64,000 bases of DNA from Streptomyces sp. SirexAA-E (GTDB taxonomy: Bacteria > Actinomycetota > Actinomycetes > Streptomycetales > Streptomycetaceae): the NCBI RefSeq assembly GCF_000177195.2, contig NC_015953.1:6572001-6636000 (forward strand), written 5' to 3'. Below the pieces are notes generated by a model, which ran no database searches, was not told the DNA's origin, and was given only the letters and a program-made list of their open reading frames with translations. The position numbers were made by a program, and so were the translations under genes. Within the stretch, counting starts at the first letter, position 1. Each line of letters opens with the position of its first letter. Positions 26,689-36,026 of the stretch are shown here, piece by piece.

Positions 26689-27696
26689 ATGGTCACGCTT
26701 GCCGAGGTCGCCCAGCACGCCGGAGTCTCGGCGAGCACGGTGAGCTATGTCCTCAGCGGGAAGCGGTCGATCTCCGCCTCCACCCGGAAGAGGGTCGAAC
26801 ACAGCATCCAGCAGCTCGGTTACCACCCCAACGCCGGGGCAAGGGCCCTCGCCAGCAGCCGCACCAACATCATCGCGCTGATGGTGCCGCTCCGCACGGA
26901 CATGTACGTGCCGGTGATGATGGAGATCGCCATCGCCGTCGCCACCACCGCCCGTACACACGGCTACGACGTGCTCCTGCTGACCGGGGAGGAGGGCCCC
27001 GCGGCCGTCCGGCGGATCGCCGGGAGCTCGTTGGCCGACGCGATGATCCTGATGGACGTCGAGCTGCACGACGAACGGCTGCCGCTGCTCCGCGAATCGG
27101 GCCGTACCGCCGTCCTGATCGGACTGCCCGCCGACACGACGGGTCTGACCTGCGTGGACCTGGACTTCGAGGCCACCGGCGCGCTCTGCGTGGAGCACCT
27201 CGCCGGGCTCGGGCACCGCGAGATCGCGGTGATCGGTGAGGCGCCCGCCGTCTACGAGCGCCACACCGGCTTCGCCGAACGGACCGTGGACGGCATTCGC
27301 GCCAAGGGGCGGGAGACCGGGACCCGCATCCTGCACCGGCCCTGCGAGGGCGGGTTCGCCGCGATGGGCACCACCCTGTCCCGGATCTTCGACGAACGCC
27401 CGGGCACCACCGGCTTCATCGTGCAGAACGAGGCCGCCGTCGAACCCCTGCTCAACCTGCTCCGGCAGCAGGGCCGCGCGGTGCCGGAGGACGTGTCCGT
27501 CGTGGCCATCTGCCCCGAACAGGTGGCCACCGGCGCCTCGGTGCGGCTCACCTCCGTCGCCATTCCGGCGCAGGAGATGGGACGCCGCTCGGTGGAGCAG
27601 GTGGTGGCCAAGCTCGCGGGCCGCGCCTCGGAGGAGGTCGAACTCCTCGCGCCGGAGCTGACGGTCCGTGAGAGCACCGGACCGGCCCCGGCCTGA
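26689..27696 (+). CDS. LacI/GalR-family transcriptional repressor
   Basis: 335 residues from ATG 26689 behind GGGAGAG. The N-terminal helix-turn-helix and hinge helix (VTLAEVAQHAGVSASTVSYV, then LGYHPNAGARALAS) are followed by a periplasmic-binding-protein-like sensor domain (IIALMVPLRTDMYVPVMMEI, GHREIAVIGEAPAVYERHTG, GFIVQNEAAVEPLLNLLRQQ). Two copies of its probable operator flank its own promoter. The same palindrome occurs twice in front of the xyloglucan transport and hydrolase genes, which encode no regulator of their own. I infer that it represses those operons in trans and is released by a xyloglucan-derived sugar. Confidence 0.92.
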   Translation: MVTLAEVAQHAGVSASTVSYVLSGKRSISASTRKRVEHSIQQLGYHPNAGARALASSRTNIIALMVPLRTDMYVPVMMEIAIAVATTARTHGYDVLLLTGEEGPAAVRRIAGSSLADAMILMDVELHDERLPLLRESGRTAVLIGLPADTTGLTCVDLDFEATGALCVEHLAGLGHREIAVIGEAPAVYERHTGFAERTVDGIRAKGRETGTRILHRPCEGGFAAMGTTLSRIFDERPGTTGFIVQNEAAVEPLLNLLRQQGRAVPEDVSVVAICPEQVATGASVRLTSVAIPAQEMGRRSVEQVVAKLAGRASEEVELLAPELTVRESTGPAPA

Positions 27697-27897
27697 CCAC
27701 CGGCTCCGCCCCGGCCGGCCCGCCGCGGCCGACGGTCGCCCATGGGGAGCGAGCGGCTTGTCACGCCGGGTGGTGCGCATGGGCAAGGCGGCGGAGTAGA
27801 GCCCAACAGGCCCGGGAATGAACCTGGTTGCTGAAGATCCGACGTGATAGCTTCGCGATCTGTCCGAGGGGCGAACCGGCTCGGTGGGGGATGGTCG

Positions 27898-29391
27898 GTG
27901 GTGACACGTGTGGCGCAAGGGCCCGGCGAGGGCGACGCCTATCTGATCGGGAAACTGGTCAACGAGCTCTGCGCCCTGCCCTGTGTGCGCGACCCCGACC
28001 AGTGTGTCCAGCTCGTGGCCCTCGTCGGCATGCACCTCGGGGCGGAACTCACCTACATGCGGAGGAATCCGCGGGTGGACATGGCGGCCCTCGTCATGGA
28101 CGTGATGAAGCGCCCCGGAGGGCTCGACGCCCTGGTGTTCGCGGTGGAGGTCGTGGCCGGCCCCGAGGACTCGGCCCGGCTGGCCCGGCTGACCGGCGGA
28201 GGCTGGCCCAGCGAGGCCGTGGCGGAGCTGGAGCCGGAATTCGACGACGACGCGGTCCAGGAGGCCCGGCGGATGCTCGCCGAGATCCCCGCCCGCGACG
28301 ACGGCAGACTGTACGCCGTCCTCCACCACGAACTCGGCGTGGACCTCCCGCACGGCCAGTCGCCCTCGCAGCGCTTCGACTTCCTGTGCGAGGTCAGCAC
28401 CCAGGCCGACGGCCTGCCCCCGGCCCTGGTGTTCCTGGAGATCCTGGCCCCCGACCAGCCGCCGGCGCTCCGCGAGAGGCTCCGTGAGTGGTCCGACCGC
28501 TGGGCCCGCGAGGCCGGCCCGGACGCCGTGGCGGCCCTGGACTTCCGCCGGCATGCCATCGCCGCCTTACCGAGGGCCGACCCCGAGGTACCGCGTTGCC
28601 TCGTCGTGATGGCGGAGCCCGCCGACGACGGTTCGGCCGACATCTACGTACGGCATTGGGTCAACGCCGCGCCGGGCTACTGGGAGCCGGTGGCCGGCGA
28701 CGTGGAACGGACCACCCGGGAGACCCTGGCGGCCGCGATCGAGCGGGCGGTCGGCCGCGGCGAGGCACGCTGGGCCGACGTCGAGGAGACGGACGACGAG
28801 CTGCCCGTGCAGGTCGAGTTCGTCCTTCCGTTCCAGTACCTCAACCACGACATGGCCCGCGTCGAGCTGGGTACGCGCTCACGTGAACCGGTACCGATCG
28901 GGCTGCGCTACCACATCCACCTGCGGAGCCTGGATCGGATGAGAAGCCGCGACCCCGGGCAGCTGAGGCGGTGGCGCGCCCGCTGGCGGCGGCTCAGGCA
29001 GACCGGCGCGGCTGAGACCTTTCGCTGGTACGGCGAAACGGACGGACAACTGGACCACTGGCGTGCCACCCTTGCGTCCGAGCCCCAGCTGACCGCGGTC
29101 ATCCTCGACGTCCCCGCACTGCCGGGCCGCGGTCTGGAAGCGCTCGAGGCCGCCATCGACGAGGGGGTGGGCCTCGCGGCCTGGGACCGCAGACCGGAGA
29201 GCCCCGAGCTGGCAGGCGAGGTGCTGACGTTGCTGCTGGGGCACCCGCCTTCCCAACTACCGGCCAAAGTAAGTCAGTTACGTAAAGAAGCCGAAGGGAG
29301 GGATCGCGGCGGACTGTTCGTGGGTAGACATTTGGCGTTTTTCTGGGACGATCCCAACCGCCTGGTCGACTGTGAGGAGTTGACGGCATGA
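27898..29391 (+). CDS. VMAP (vWA-MoxR-associated protein) with N-terminal effector-associated domain
   Basis: 497 residues from GTG 27898, with GGGGGA at 6 nt; the longer frame to 27844 lacks an RBS. Residues ~10-95 look like an effector-associated domain of the EAD2 type (LIGKLVNELCALPCVRDPDQ, RVDMAALVMDVMKRPGGLDA). The remainder matches the VMAP C-terminal domain: RFDFLCEVSTQADGLPPALV, VEFVLPFQYLNHDMARVELG, IGLRYHIHLRSLDRM, and a terminal HLAFFWDDPNRL. VMAPs are the core of ternary NTP-dependent conflict systems, linking MoxR/vWA sensors to EAD-tagged effectors. It overlaps the MoxR gene by 4 nt. Two TTA codons occur (28567-28569, 29278-29280). Confidence 0.85.
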   Translation: MVTRVAQGPGEGDAYLIGKLVNELCALPCVRDPDQCVQLVALVGMHLGAELTYMRRNPRVDMAALVMDVMKRPGGLDALVFAVEVVAGPEDSARLARLTGGGWPSEAVAELEPEFDDDAVQEARRMLAEIPARDDGRLYAVLHHELGVDLPHGQSPSQRFDFLCEVSTQADGLPPALVFLEILAPDQPPALRERLREWSDRWAREAGPDAVAALDFRRHAIAALPRADPEVPRCLVVMAEPADDGSADIYVRHWVNAAPGYWEPVAGDVERTTRETLAAAIERAVGRGEARWADVEETDDELPVQVEFVLPFQYLNHDMARVELGTRSREPVPIGLRYHIHLRSLDRMRSRDPGQLRRWRARWRRLRQTGAAETFRWYGETDGQLDHWRATLASEPQLTAVILDVPALPGRGLEALEAAIDEGVGLAAWDRRPESPELAGEVLTLLLGHPPSQLPAKVSQLRKEAEGRDRGGLFVGRHLAFFWDDPNRLVDCEELTA

Positions 29392-30437
29392 CCGAGCAGG
29401 ACACGGCAGCGCAGCCCGTCGCGCCGCCTTCCTGGCGGGTCTTCCACGCGACGGGGCGGCCCCCCGAAGGCGAACCGCCCCGACTGCCCCCGCCGCCGCC
29501 CTGGCGCGTCTTCTCCGGCAGCCCGCTCCAGCAACCCCCGCCCGAGGACACACCGTCGGCGCGCCGCCGGCTCGGCGTGGTGCAGGACGGACCCCAGTTA
29601 CGCGCCGAGGAGATCGACGCGGTCAACGCCGCCCTCCTGCTGCGCCGCCCCCTGCTGATCACGGGGCCGCCCGGGGTCGGCAAATCCACCCTCGCCTATT
29701 TGATCGCCCAGGAGCTGGGCCTGGGACGCGTCCTGCCCTGGAGCATCGTCAGCCGCACCACCCTCGGCGGCGGTCTGTACGACTACGACGCCATCGGCCG
29801 GGCCCAGGCCATCGCCGCCTGGCGCGCCGGTGCCGAGGGGGAGGAGGGCTCCACTGCCGGTCCTCCCGCCCTGGGTGACTTCCTGACCCTCGGACCGCTC
29901 GGGACGGCCCTGCTCGCCTACGGGCGGCCCCGGGTCCTGCTCGTCGACGAGCTGGACAAGAGCGACATCGACCTGCCCAACGACCTGCTCCACGTCCTGG
30001 AGAACGGCAGCTACGAGATCCCCGAACTGGTGCGCGCGGGAGCGGGCGAGGTCTCGGTCCTCACCGACGACCCGCACGGACGGGCGGTCGTCGAGGGAGG
30101 CCGCGTCGAGTGCGCCGAATTCCCCGTCGTGGTGATCACCAGCAACGGCGAACGTGAGTTCCCGGCCGCCTTCCGGCGCCGCTGCCTGCCCCTGGAGATG
30201 CGCCCGCCCAGCCGCGAACAGCTCGTCTCCATCGTCGTCAGCCACCTGCGGGAACACCCCGAGGGCGCCGAGGACCTGGTGGACGACTTCGTCCGGCGGC
30301 TGGACGGCGGGGGCACCCAGTCGGTCGACCAGCTGCTGAACGCGGTGCAACTCACCACGGCGCACGGATTCCGGGCCGACTCGGACGGGCGTAAGCTCAT
30401 CGAGATGCTTCTCCGCGACCTCTCGAAAGGCCGCTGA
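29388..30437 (+). CDS. MoxR-type AAA+ ATPase of the VMAP conflict system
   Basis: 349 residues. The N-terminus is Pro-rich with two copies of a WRVF-containing phrase (SWRVFHATGRPPEGEPP; WRVFSGSP). The ATPase core shows Walker A LLITGPPGVGKSTLAYLIAQ (~90-110), Walker B VLLVDELDKSDIDLPNDLL (~183-202), and sensor 1 with ITSNGEREFPAAFRRRCLP (Asn, then the Arg finger). MoxR ATPases remodel partner proteins, usually together with a vWA protein; here the partner is the vWA-like/NB-ARC protein encoded next. Starts within the VMAP stop (ATGA) and ends overlapping the next ATG by 1 nt. One TTA codon lies at 29598-29600. Confidence 0.9.
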   Translation: MTEQDTAAQPVAPPSWRVFHATGRPPEGEPPRLPPPPPWRVFSGSPLQQPPPEDTPSARRRLGVVQDGPQLRAEEIDAVNAALLLRRPLLITGPPGVGKSTLAYLIAQELGLGRVLPWSIVSRTTLGGGLYDYDAIGRAQAIAAWRAGAEGEEGSTAGPPALGDFLTLGPLGTALLAYGRPRVLLVDELDKSDIDLPNDLLHVLENGSYEIPELVRAGAGEVSVLTDDPHGRAVVEGGRVECAEFPVVVITSNGEREFPAAFRRRCLPLEMRPPSREQLVSIVVSHLREHPEGAEDLVDDFVRRLDGGGTQSVDQLLNAVQLTTAHGFRADSDGRKLIEMLLRDLSKGR

Positions 30438-33400
30438 TGAACGGCTCGCCACGGGAACGCGCCCCGGACGACCCGACGGCCGCCTCCGGCGGCACCGCCA
30501 CGCACGACGCGGACGGCGACGCGAGCTGGCAGGACCTGGGCGACGGACTGTGGCTGGCGGCCGCGTGGAGCCGGGCGGGTCACACCTCGACCGGTGAGGC
30601 GGAGACCGGCCCGGACCGGACCCCCGGCCGGCGCCCCGACCTGCCCGCCGACGTCCCGGCGGCCCCCACGGAGCAGGGCGCGCCCGAGACCGTACCCGCC
30701 GCGAGTACACAACCCGACGTAGACGTACGCGACTTGGCCCTGCACACCGTGGAGACGGCCACCACCGGCCGTCCCGAGACCCTCGTCCCGCACACCCCGC
30801 GCCCCGCGCCCCGCATGGTGCCGCTGAGTCTGGCCAGGGCCCTGCGCGGGCTGGGCCGGCGGGTGCCCTCCCGCCACGAACACCGGCTCGACGAGCCCCG
30901 CACCGCGGAGCGGGGGTTGGCCGACGGGCTGTGGATCCCGTACGTGGAACCCGCCCAGGAACGCGCCTTCGACCTGATGCTGCTCGTCGACGACGCGCCC
31001 ACCATGCCGGTGTGGAGCAGTACGGTCGGCAGGCTGGCGGACGAGGCGGTACACAGCGGCGCCTTCCGCAACGTACGCACCGTCGACGTCGCACTGCCCG
31101 ACGGGGCGTCACCCGTACTGCGCTGGCCCGGCAACCGCGACGCCGACCCGGCGGAGCTGCTCGACGGCCGCGGGTCACGGCTGTTCCTGGTCGTCACCGA
31201 CGGGCTCGCCCCCGGCTGGGCGGAGCGCGGGGCCGACGAACTGCTGGGCCGGCTCTCCGCCGCCGGGCCCACCGCGCTGGTCCACCTGCTGCCCCCGTAC
31301 CTGCGCCACCGGTCCTCGGTCTACCCCTTCCGGGCCCGGCTCGACGCCGGCGGTTTCGGCGCGCTCAACCGCCACCTCCACTGCCATCCCCCGCACGGGG
31401 TACCCGACGACGCACGCGCGTTACCCGATACGGGTGACGGTGCGGTGGCCGTTCCGGTGCTCAGTCTGCGCCCGGGGTCGTTCCGGGCATGGGTCGACCT
31501 GGTGACCGGCGAACGCGGCGTACGCCGGGCGTTGCCGGTGGTGCTCGCCGGGGCCATGGCCAAGGGTGTCTCCACCCCGGGGCTGCGGGCCCCCCGGACG
31601 GACGGGCCGCGCGCGGCGGCGGACGCCGTACGCCGGTTCGTCTCCCTCGCGAGCCCCCTGGCACGGCAGTTGGCCGTCCTGCTGGCGGTGGCGCCCATGC
31701 GCTTCGACCTCGTCGAGGAGCTGCGCGACCGGGCCTTCCCCGAGTCGCGCCCCGACCATCTGGCCGAGATCATGATGGGCGGCCTCATCGACTGGGAGCG
31801 GGACGGCGAGAGCGGACCCGACTTCGCCGACGGCGTACGCGAGGCGCTGCTGGCCACCAGCAGTCGTTCCCAACTGGCCCGGGCCGTGGGGCTGCTGGCG
31901 GAGTCCCGGGCCGGCCGGGCCCAGGGCGTCCGGCTGCGCGCGGCCCTGCGCGACCCCGCGCGGGCCGCGCTCCCGGACACCGAGAGCGGCCCGGCCTGGC
32001 TGCGCATCGAGCTGGCCGTGCTGCGGGCCCTGGGAGGGCTGCCCTACCGGCGGCGCGCGGCCCGGCTCAGCGGAGTGGTCCGGCACGGCGCGGGCACGGC
32101 ACAGGAGGAGACCAGAGATGATAAAGAGGCATTTGATGTGAATGACCATGCCCCCTCTCTCCGGTCGCATCCGACCGTCCCACCAGGAGGATCCGTGTCG
32201 CCCACGACACCCGCAGACGTTGACCAGGATGCCCGGAGGTCCGACGAGCGCATGGAAGTCACCGCATCGGGGCTGCGTTTCGTCCGCAGCGGCCAGCCGA
32301 AGATCATGGGCAACGTGCCGCCCAAGAACCCCAACTTCACCGGGCGGGAGAGTCTCCTGGCCGCCGTCGAACGGCAGTTGCGCGAGGACGAGACGACCGC
32401 CGTCCTGCCGCACGCCCTGCACGGCATGGGCGGGGTCGGCAAGTCACAGATCGCCGTGGAGTACGTCTACCGGCACAGCGGCGAGTTCAACGTCATCTGG
32501 TGGATCCCCGCGGAGCAGGAGAACCTGATCCTCGGCGCCCTCGCCGACCTGGCCCGCAGCCTCGGCCTGGAGGTGGGGCCGCAGGCCAACGCCGCGGTGC
32601 CCGCCGTGCGCGAGGCCCTGCGCACCGGGAAGCCGTTCGACAACTGGCTGCTGGTCTTCGACAACGCCGAGGACATCGAGTCCGTACGGTCCTACTTCCC
32701 CAACGGCGGCCCCGGGAAGATCATCGTCACCTCGCGCAACCGGGAGTGGGAACGCGTCGCGACCCCCCTCAGCGTCGACGTCTTCGACCGTGACGAGAGC
32801 ATCGTCCTCCTCCAGCGCCGCGCCCGCGGCCTGAGCACCGGCGACGCGGACCGGCTGGCCGCCGCCCTGGGCGACCTGCCGCTCGCCGTCGAGCAGGCCG
32901 GAGCCTGGCACGCCGCCACCGGGATGCCCGTGGACGAGTACCTCGGCCTGCTGGAGGAGCGCCGTCCGGAGATCCTCGAACTCGACCCGTCGCCCGACTA
33001 CCCGCTGCCGGTCGCCGCGGTCTGGGACATCTCGCTGGGCCGCCTCTCGCAGGACAACCCGGCCGCACGCCAACTCCTGGAGATCTGCGCGTGCATGGCC
33101 CCGGAACCCATCCCGCTCAACCTGTTCAGGGGCGGGCGCAACGTCCGGATCACAGCCGAGCTCGACCCGGTCCTGCGCGACCCCCTGCTGCTCGCCCGCG
33201 CCACCCGGGACCTCAGCAAGCTGTCCCTGGTCAGACTGGACCACAAGACCGGCACCCTGCAGATGCACCGCCTCATGCAGAACGTCATCGTGGCCAGGAT
33301 GGACCCGCAGGAGCGGGAGATCATGACGAGGGCGGCCCATCTGCTGCTCACGACGGCCAAGCCCGGCGCCCCCGCCTCCCCGGACCAGTGGCCCGCCTAC

Positions 33401-34774
33401 CAGGCGATCCTGCCGCACGTGATCGCCTCCGGGGCGGTCGGGAGCTCCGACGCCTGGGTCCGCGACCTCGTCTACGACATGGTGTTCTTCCTCTACTACT
33501 GGGGGGCGCACGAATCGGGCGCCGCCCAGGCCCGGCTGGCCTGGTCCGCATGGCGTGAGCAGTCCGGCGACGAGGACCTGCACGTCATCAGGATCACCAA
33601 GCTCCTCGGCTTCTACCTGCGCCTCCTCGGGCGCCCCGACGAGGCCGTCGTCCACAACGAACGGGCGCTGACGATCTCGCGGGGCGCGGACATCCCGGAC
33701 GAGGAACTCATCGACTCCATGTGGCAGATGGCCGGGGCCCTGCGTCACCGGGGCGAGTTCCGCCAGGCACGCGAACTGGCCCAGGAGGCGTTCACCCGGG
33801 CCAGCGACCTCTTCGGGCCCGAGGACCCCACCACGCTGAGCGCGGCCCACGACTACTGCGTCTCCCTGCGGCTCAACGGCGACTTCACCGGGGCCCGGGA
33901 GATCGACGAGGAGACGACGCGGCAGCGGGAACTCCTGTACGGGCCGGTCAACGGGCTCACGCTCAACACCCTGAACGGGCTCGCGATCGACATGCGCGAG
34001 GCGGGCGACTACCTCGGCGCACGCGCCCTCCAGGAGTCCACCTACGAGCCGTACGTCACGCACTTCGGCGAGACCAACGCCGCCACCATCCGGGCCGCGC
34101 TGAACCTCGCCGTGTGCCGCCGCAGGGCCGGTGTGACCGAGGGCGGGGCCGCGCTCGCCGAGCAGACGCTGGAGCGGTTCACCACCCGCTACGGCCTGAA
34201 CAACACGGACGCGCTCGGCGCCGCGATCCACACCATGGTCGAGCGCCGCCTCAACGGAGACCTCGCCGGCTCCCGGGAGCTGGGCGAGCAGACGCTGACC
34301 GCCTACCGCAAGGTCCTGGGCGACCACCACCCGTACACCCAGTTCGCCAAGGTGAACCTGGCCGCGACCCTCCGGGCGCAGGGCGACGTCGACCGGGCCG
34401 ACACGCTGGACACCGAGGCGGTGGAGAGCCTGCTGAGGTCGCTGGGCGACACCCACGTCAACACGCTGACCGCGTCGATGTGCCGGGCCAACGACCACTA
34501 CGCGCGGCTGGACTTCGCCCGCGCCAGGGCCGTCGACGAGGACGTCCTGCCCAGGCTCACCGAGACGGCCGGACCCGACCACCCCCTGACGCTCGCCTGC
34601 ACGGCGAACCTCTCGCTCGACCGGCGCGGCCTCGGCGAGTCCGAGGAGGCCGACCGGCTCAACGCGGCCGCCGTGGCGGGCCTCGCTCGCCTCCTCGGCC
34701 GGAGCCACCCGTGGCACACCGCGGCCCGCCTGCACCAGCGCATCGAATGCGACATCGCCCCCCTGCCGATGTGA
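30437..34774 (+). CDS. fxsT: giant SAV_2336-like (vWA) / NB-ARC / tetratricopeptide protein, FxsT type
   Basis: 1445 residues. The Arg/Pro-rich head (~1-130) is followed by a SAV_2336-type vWA-like domain (~140-470; AFDLMLLVDDAPTMPVWSST, RLFLVVTDGLAPGWAERGAD). A linker contains an in-frame GTG (32195) behind GGAGG. The STAND ATPase then begins: NPNFTGRESLLAAVERQL, P-loop HGMGGVGKSQIA at ~662-673, WLLVFDNAEDIE, and DLPLAVEQAGAWHAATGM. A long TPR array (~1060-1440) with repeated LNGD/ARE blocks follows. This matches FxSxx-COOH-system TPR proteins: a switch ATPase sensing a trigger through its TPRs. A TTA codon lies at 31421-31423. Confidence 0.88.
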   Translation: MNGSPRERAPDDPTAASGGTATHDADGDASWQDLGDGLWLAAAWSRAGHTSTGEAETGPDRTPGRRPDLPADVPAAPTEQGAPETVPAASTQPDVDVRDLALHTVETATTGRPETLVPHTPRPAPRMVPLSLARALRGLGRRVPSRHEHRLDEPRTAERGLADGLWIPYVEPAQERAFDLMLLVDDAPTMPVWSSTVGRLADEAVHSGAFRNVRTVDVALPDGASPVLRWPGNRDADPAELLDGRGSRLFLVVTDGLAPGWAERGADELLGRLSAAGPTALVHLLPPYLRHRSSVYPFRARLDAGGFGALNRHLHCHPPHGVPDDARALPDTGDGAVAVPVLSLRPGSFRAWVDLVTGERGVRRALPVVLAGAMAKGVSTPGLRAPRTDGPRAAADAVRRFVSLASPLARQLAVLLAVAPMRFDLVEELRDRAFPESRPDHLAEIMMGGLIDWERDGESGPDFADGVREALLATSSRSQLARAVGLLAESRAGRAQGVRLRAALRDPARAALPDTESGPAWLRIELAVLRALGGLPYRRRAARLSGVVRHGAGTAQEETRDDKEAFDVNDHAPSLRSHPTVPPGGSVSPTTPADVDQDARRSDERMEVTASGLRFVRSGQPKIMGNVPPKNPNFTGRESLLAAVERQLREDETTAVLPHALHGMGGVGKSQIAVEYVYRHSGEFNVIWWIPAEQENLILGALADLARSLGLEVGPQANAAVPAVREALRTGKPFDNWLLVFDNAEDIESVRSYFPNGGPGKIIVTSRNREWERVATPLSVDVFDRDESIVLLQRRARGLSTGDADRLAAALGDLPLAVEQAGAWHAATGMPVDEYLGLLEERRPEILELDPSPDYPLPVAAVWDISLGRLSQDNPAARQLLEICACMAPEPIPLNLFRGGRNVRITAELDPVLRDPLLLARATRDLSKLSLVRLDHKTGTLQMHRLMQNVIVARMDPQEREIMTRAAHLLLTTAKPGAPASPDQWPAYQAILPHVIASGAVGSSDAWVRDLVYDMVFFLYYWGAHESGAAQARLAWSAWREQSGDEDLHVIRITKLLGFYLRLLGRPDEAVVHNERALTISRGADIPDEELIDSMWQMAGALRHRGEFRQARELAQEAFTRASDLFGPEDPTTLSAAHDYCVSLRLNGDFTGAREIDEETTRQRELLYGPVNGLTLNTLNGLAIDMREAGDYLGARALQESTYEPYVTHFGETNAATIRAALNLAVCRRRAGVTEGGAALAEQTLERFTTRYGLNNTDALGAAIHTMVERRLNGDLAGSRELGEQTLTAYRKVLGDHHPYTQFAKVNLAATLRAQGDVDRADTLDTEAVESLLRSLGDTHVNTLTASMCRANDHYARLDFARARAVDEDVLPRLTETAGPDHPLTLACTANLSLDRRGLGESEEADRLNAAAVAGLARLLGRSHPWHTAARLHQRIECDIAPLPM

Positions 34775-34797
34775 GGCGGGGGAGCGGTCGACGAGGA

Positions 34798-34834
34798 GCC
34801 GTCGGCCCGGCCCGCAGCGGACCGGGCCGACGGC
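34798..34834 (+). terminator. hairpin between the NB-ARC gene and the hydrolase gene
   Basis: GCCGTCGGCCCGG and CCGGGCCGACGGC pair over 13 bp with an 11-nt loop, inside the 82-bp gap. It is either a partial terminator lowering expression of the effector genes or a processing site; no T-run follows. Confidence 0.55.
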
Positions 34835-34856
34835 CACGAGGGGACGGGGCGTACAC

Positions 34857-36026
34857 ATGACCACAGTGGTCTTCACCCATGGCACCGGGGTGCGGGAACC
34901 CCACCTGACCACCCTGTTCGCCCACGTCGCCTCGGGGCTGGCCGAGGTGGCACCCCAGGCGCGGCTGGTCGCCTACCCGTGGGGCGACACGCACGGGGCG
35001 GCCCTCGCCGCCGGGGGCGCCAGCATCCCCCGACCGCCCGGCGCCGGAACAGGACGGGGCGCCGCGTCCCCCGACGACGGGACCGACGAGGCGGAACAGT
35101 GGGCCCGGCTCTACGACGACCCCCTGGCGGAGCTGGCCGCCGCGGCCGCCGGAACCGCCCCCGGCGCCGTACCGCCCGGTGCCGCCTTCCCCGACGAACG
35201 CCCCAGGGCACTCCTGCTCGACCTCGCCGCACACGGGGAGCCGCTCACCGGCCCGCTCGGCCCCGGGCTCCCCGAGCAGGCGGCACGGCTGGCCCGTGAG
35301 CCGCTGCTCACCCCGGCGGCCCGGGCCCTGGACCCGGAGGCCCTGGCCCACGTGCTGGGCAGGGCGCTGGCCGCCGCCGTCGTCCGCGCCGCCCTCGACG
35401 CCGACCGCCCCGTCCAGGCCGACGGCGACACCCGCGACGCGGCCGCCGCCGCGCTCGCCGTCCGTCTCGGCGCGCCCCCCGCAGGCACCGGCCGGGGCCC
35501 GCTGCTCCGGGCGGCGTCGCGCCCCCTGGTGCGCCTCGGCTCGCGCTACGCCGTACGACGGCGACGCGCCCTCACGGACGCGGCGCACCCGGCCGCCGGG
35601 GACATCCTCAAATACCTCGCGCGCGGCGACGCCGTGCGCCGGGACCTGCGCGACCTCGTGGCCGGCCTCCGGCCTCCCGTGGTCCTGCTCGGGCACAGCC
35701 TCGGCGGTGTCATCTGCCTCGACACCCTGATATCCGGCCCGCTGCCCGGAGTCGAGCTGCTGGTCACCGTCGGCTCGCAGGGCCCCTTCCTGTACGAGAC
35801 GGGCGCCCTCCCCTCGCTGGTCCACCCCGAACCACTCCCCGGCCACGTCCCGCCGTGGCTGAACCTCTACGACCGCCGCGACCTCCTCGGTTACGCGGCC
35901 GGCCCCCTCTTCCCCGGCCGGGCCGAGGACGTCGCCACCGACAGCCGCCAGCCCTTCCCCGTCGCGCACAGCGCCTACTGGACCGACCCGGCCGTCTACC
36001 GCGCGCTCGGGGAGCGGCTCCCGTGA
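34857..36026 (+). CDS. alpha/beta-hydrolase (lipase-like) effector of the conflict locus
   Basis: 389 residues from ATG 34857. It begins with VVFTHGTGVREPHLTTLFAH (oxyanion HG motif). The nucleophile elbow is VVLLGHSLGGVICLD with S281, followed by LVTVGSQGPFLYE, an acid region NLYDRRDLLGY, and catalytic His in FPVAHSAYW. A long Ala/Pro-rich insert (~45-240) precedes the nucleophile. It looks like an active lipase- or esterase-like enzyme. It is linked to the caspase gene by a GTGA overlap, so the two are made together. By position it is a candidate effector or processing enzyme of the conflict system; its substrate is unknown. Confidence 0.78.
   Translation: MTTVVFTHGTGVREPHLTTLFAHVASGLAEVAPQARLVAYPWGDTHGAALAAGGASIPRPPGAGTGRGAASPDDGTDEAEQWARLYDDPLAELAAAAAGTAPGAVPPGAAFPDERPRALLLDLAAHGEPLTGPLGPGLPEQAARLAREPLLTPAARALDPEALAHVLGRALAAAVVRAALDADRPVQADGDTRDAAAAALAVRLGAPPAGTGRGPLLRAASRPLVRLGSRYAVRRRRALTDAAHPAAGDILKYLARGDAVRRDLRDLVAGLRPPVVLLGHSLGGVICLDTLISGPLPGVELLVTVGSQGPFLYETGALPSLVHPEPLPGHVPPWLNLYDRRDLLGYAAGPLFPGRAEDVATDSRQPFPVAHSAYWTDPAVYRALGERLP

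Noticed and set aside
32444..34912. 822-residue open frame antisense to the NB-ARC/TPR gene
   Set aside because: Shadow frame typical of high-GC DNA; low-complexity Val/Gly/Glu-rich product without motifs, while the opposite strand has clear NB-ARC and TPR sequence.
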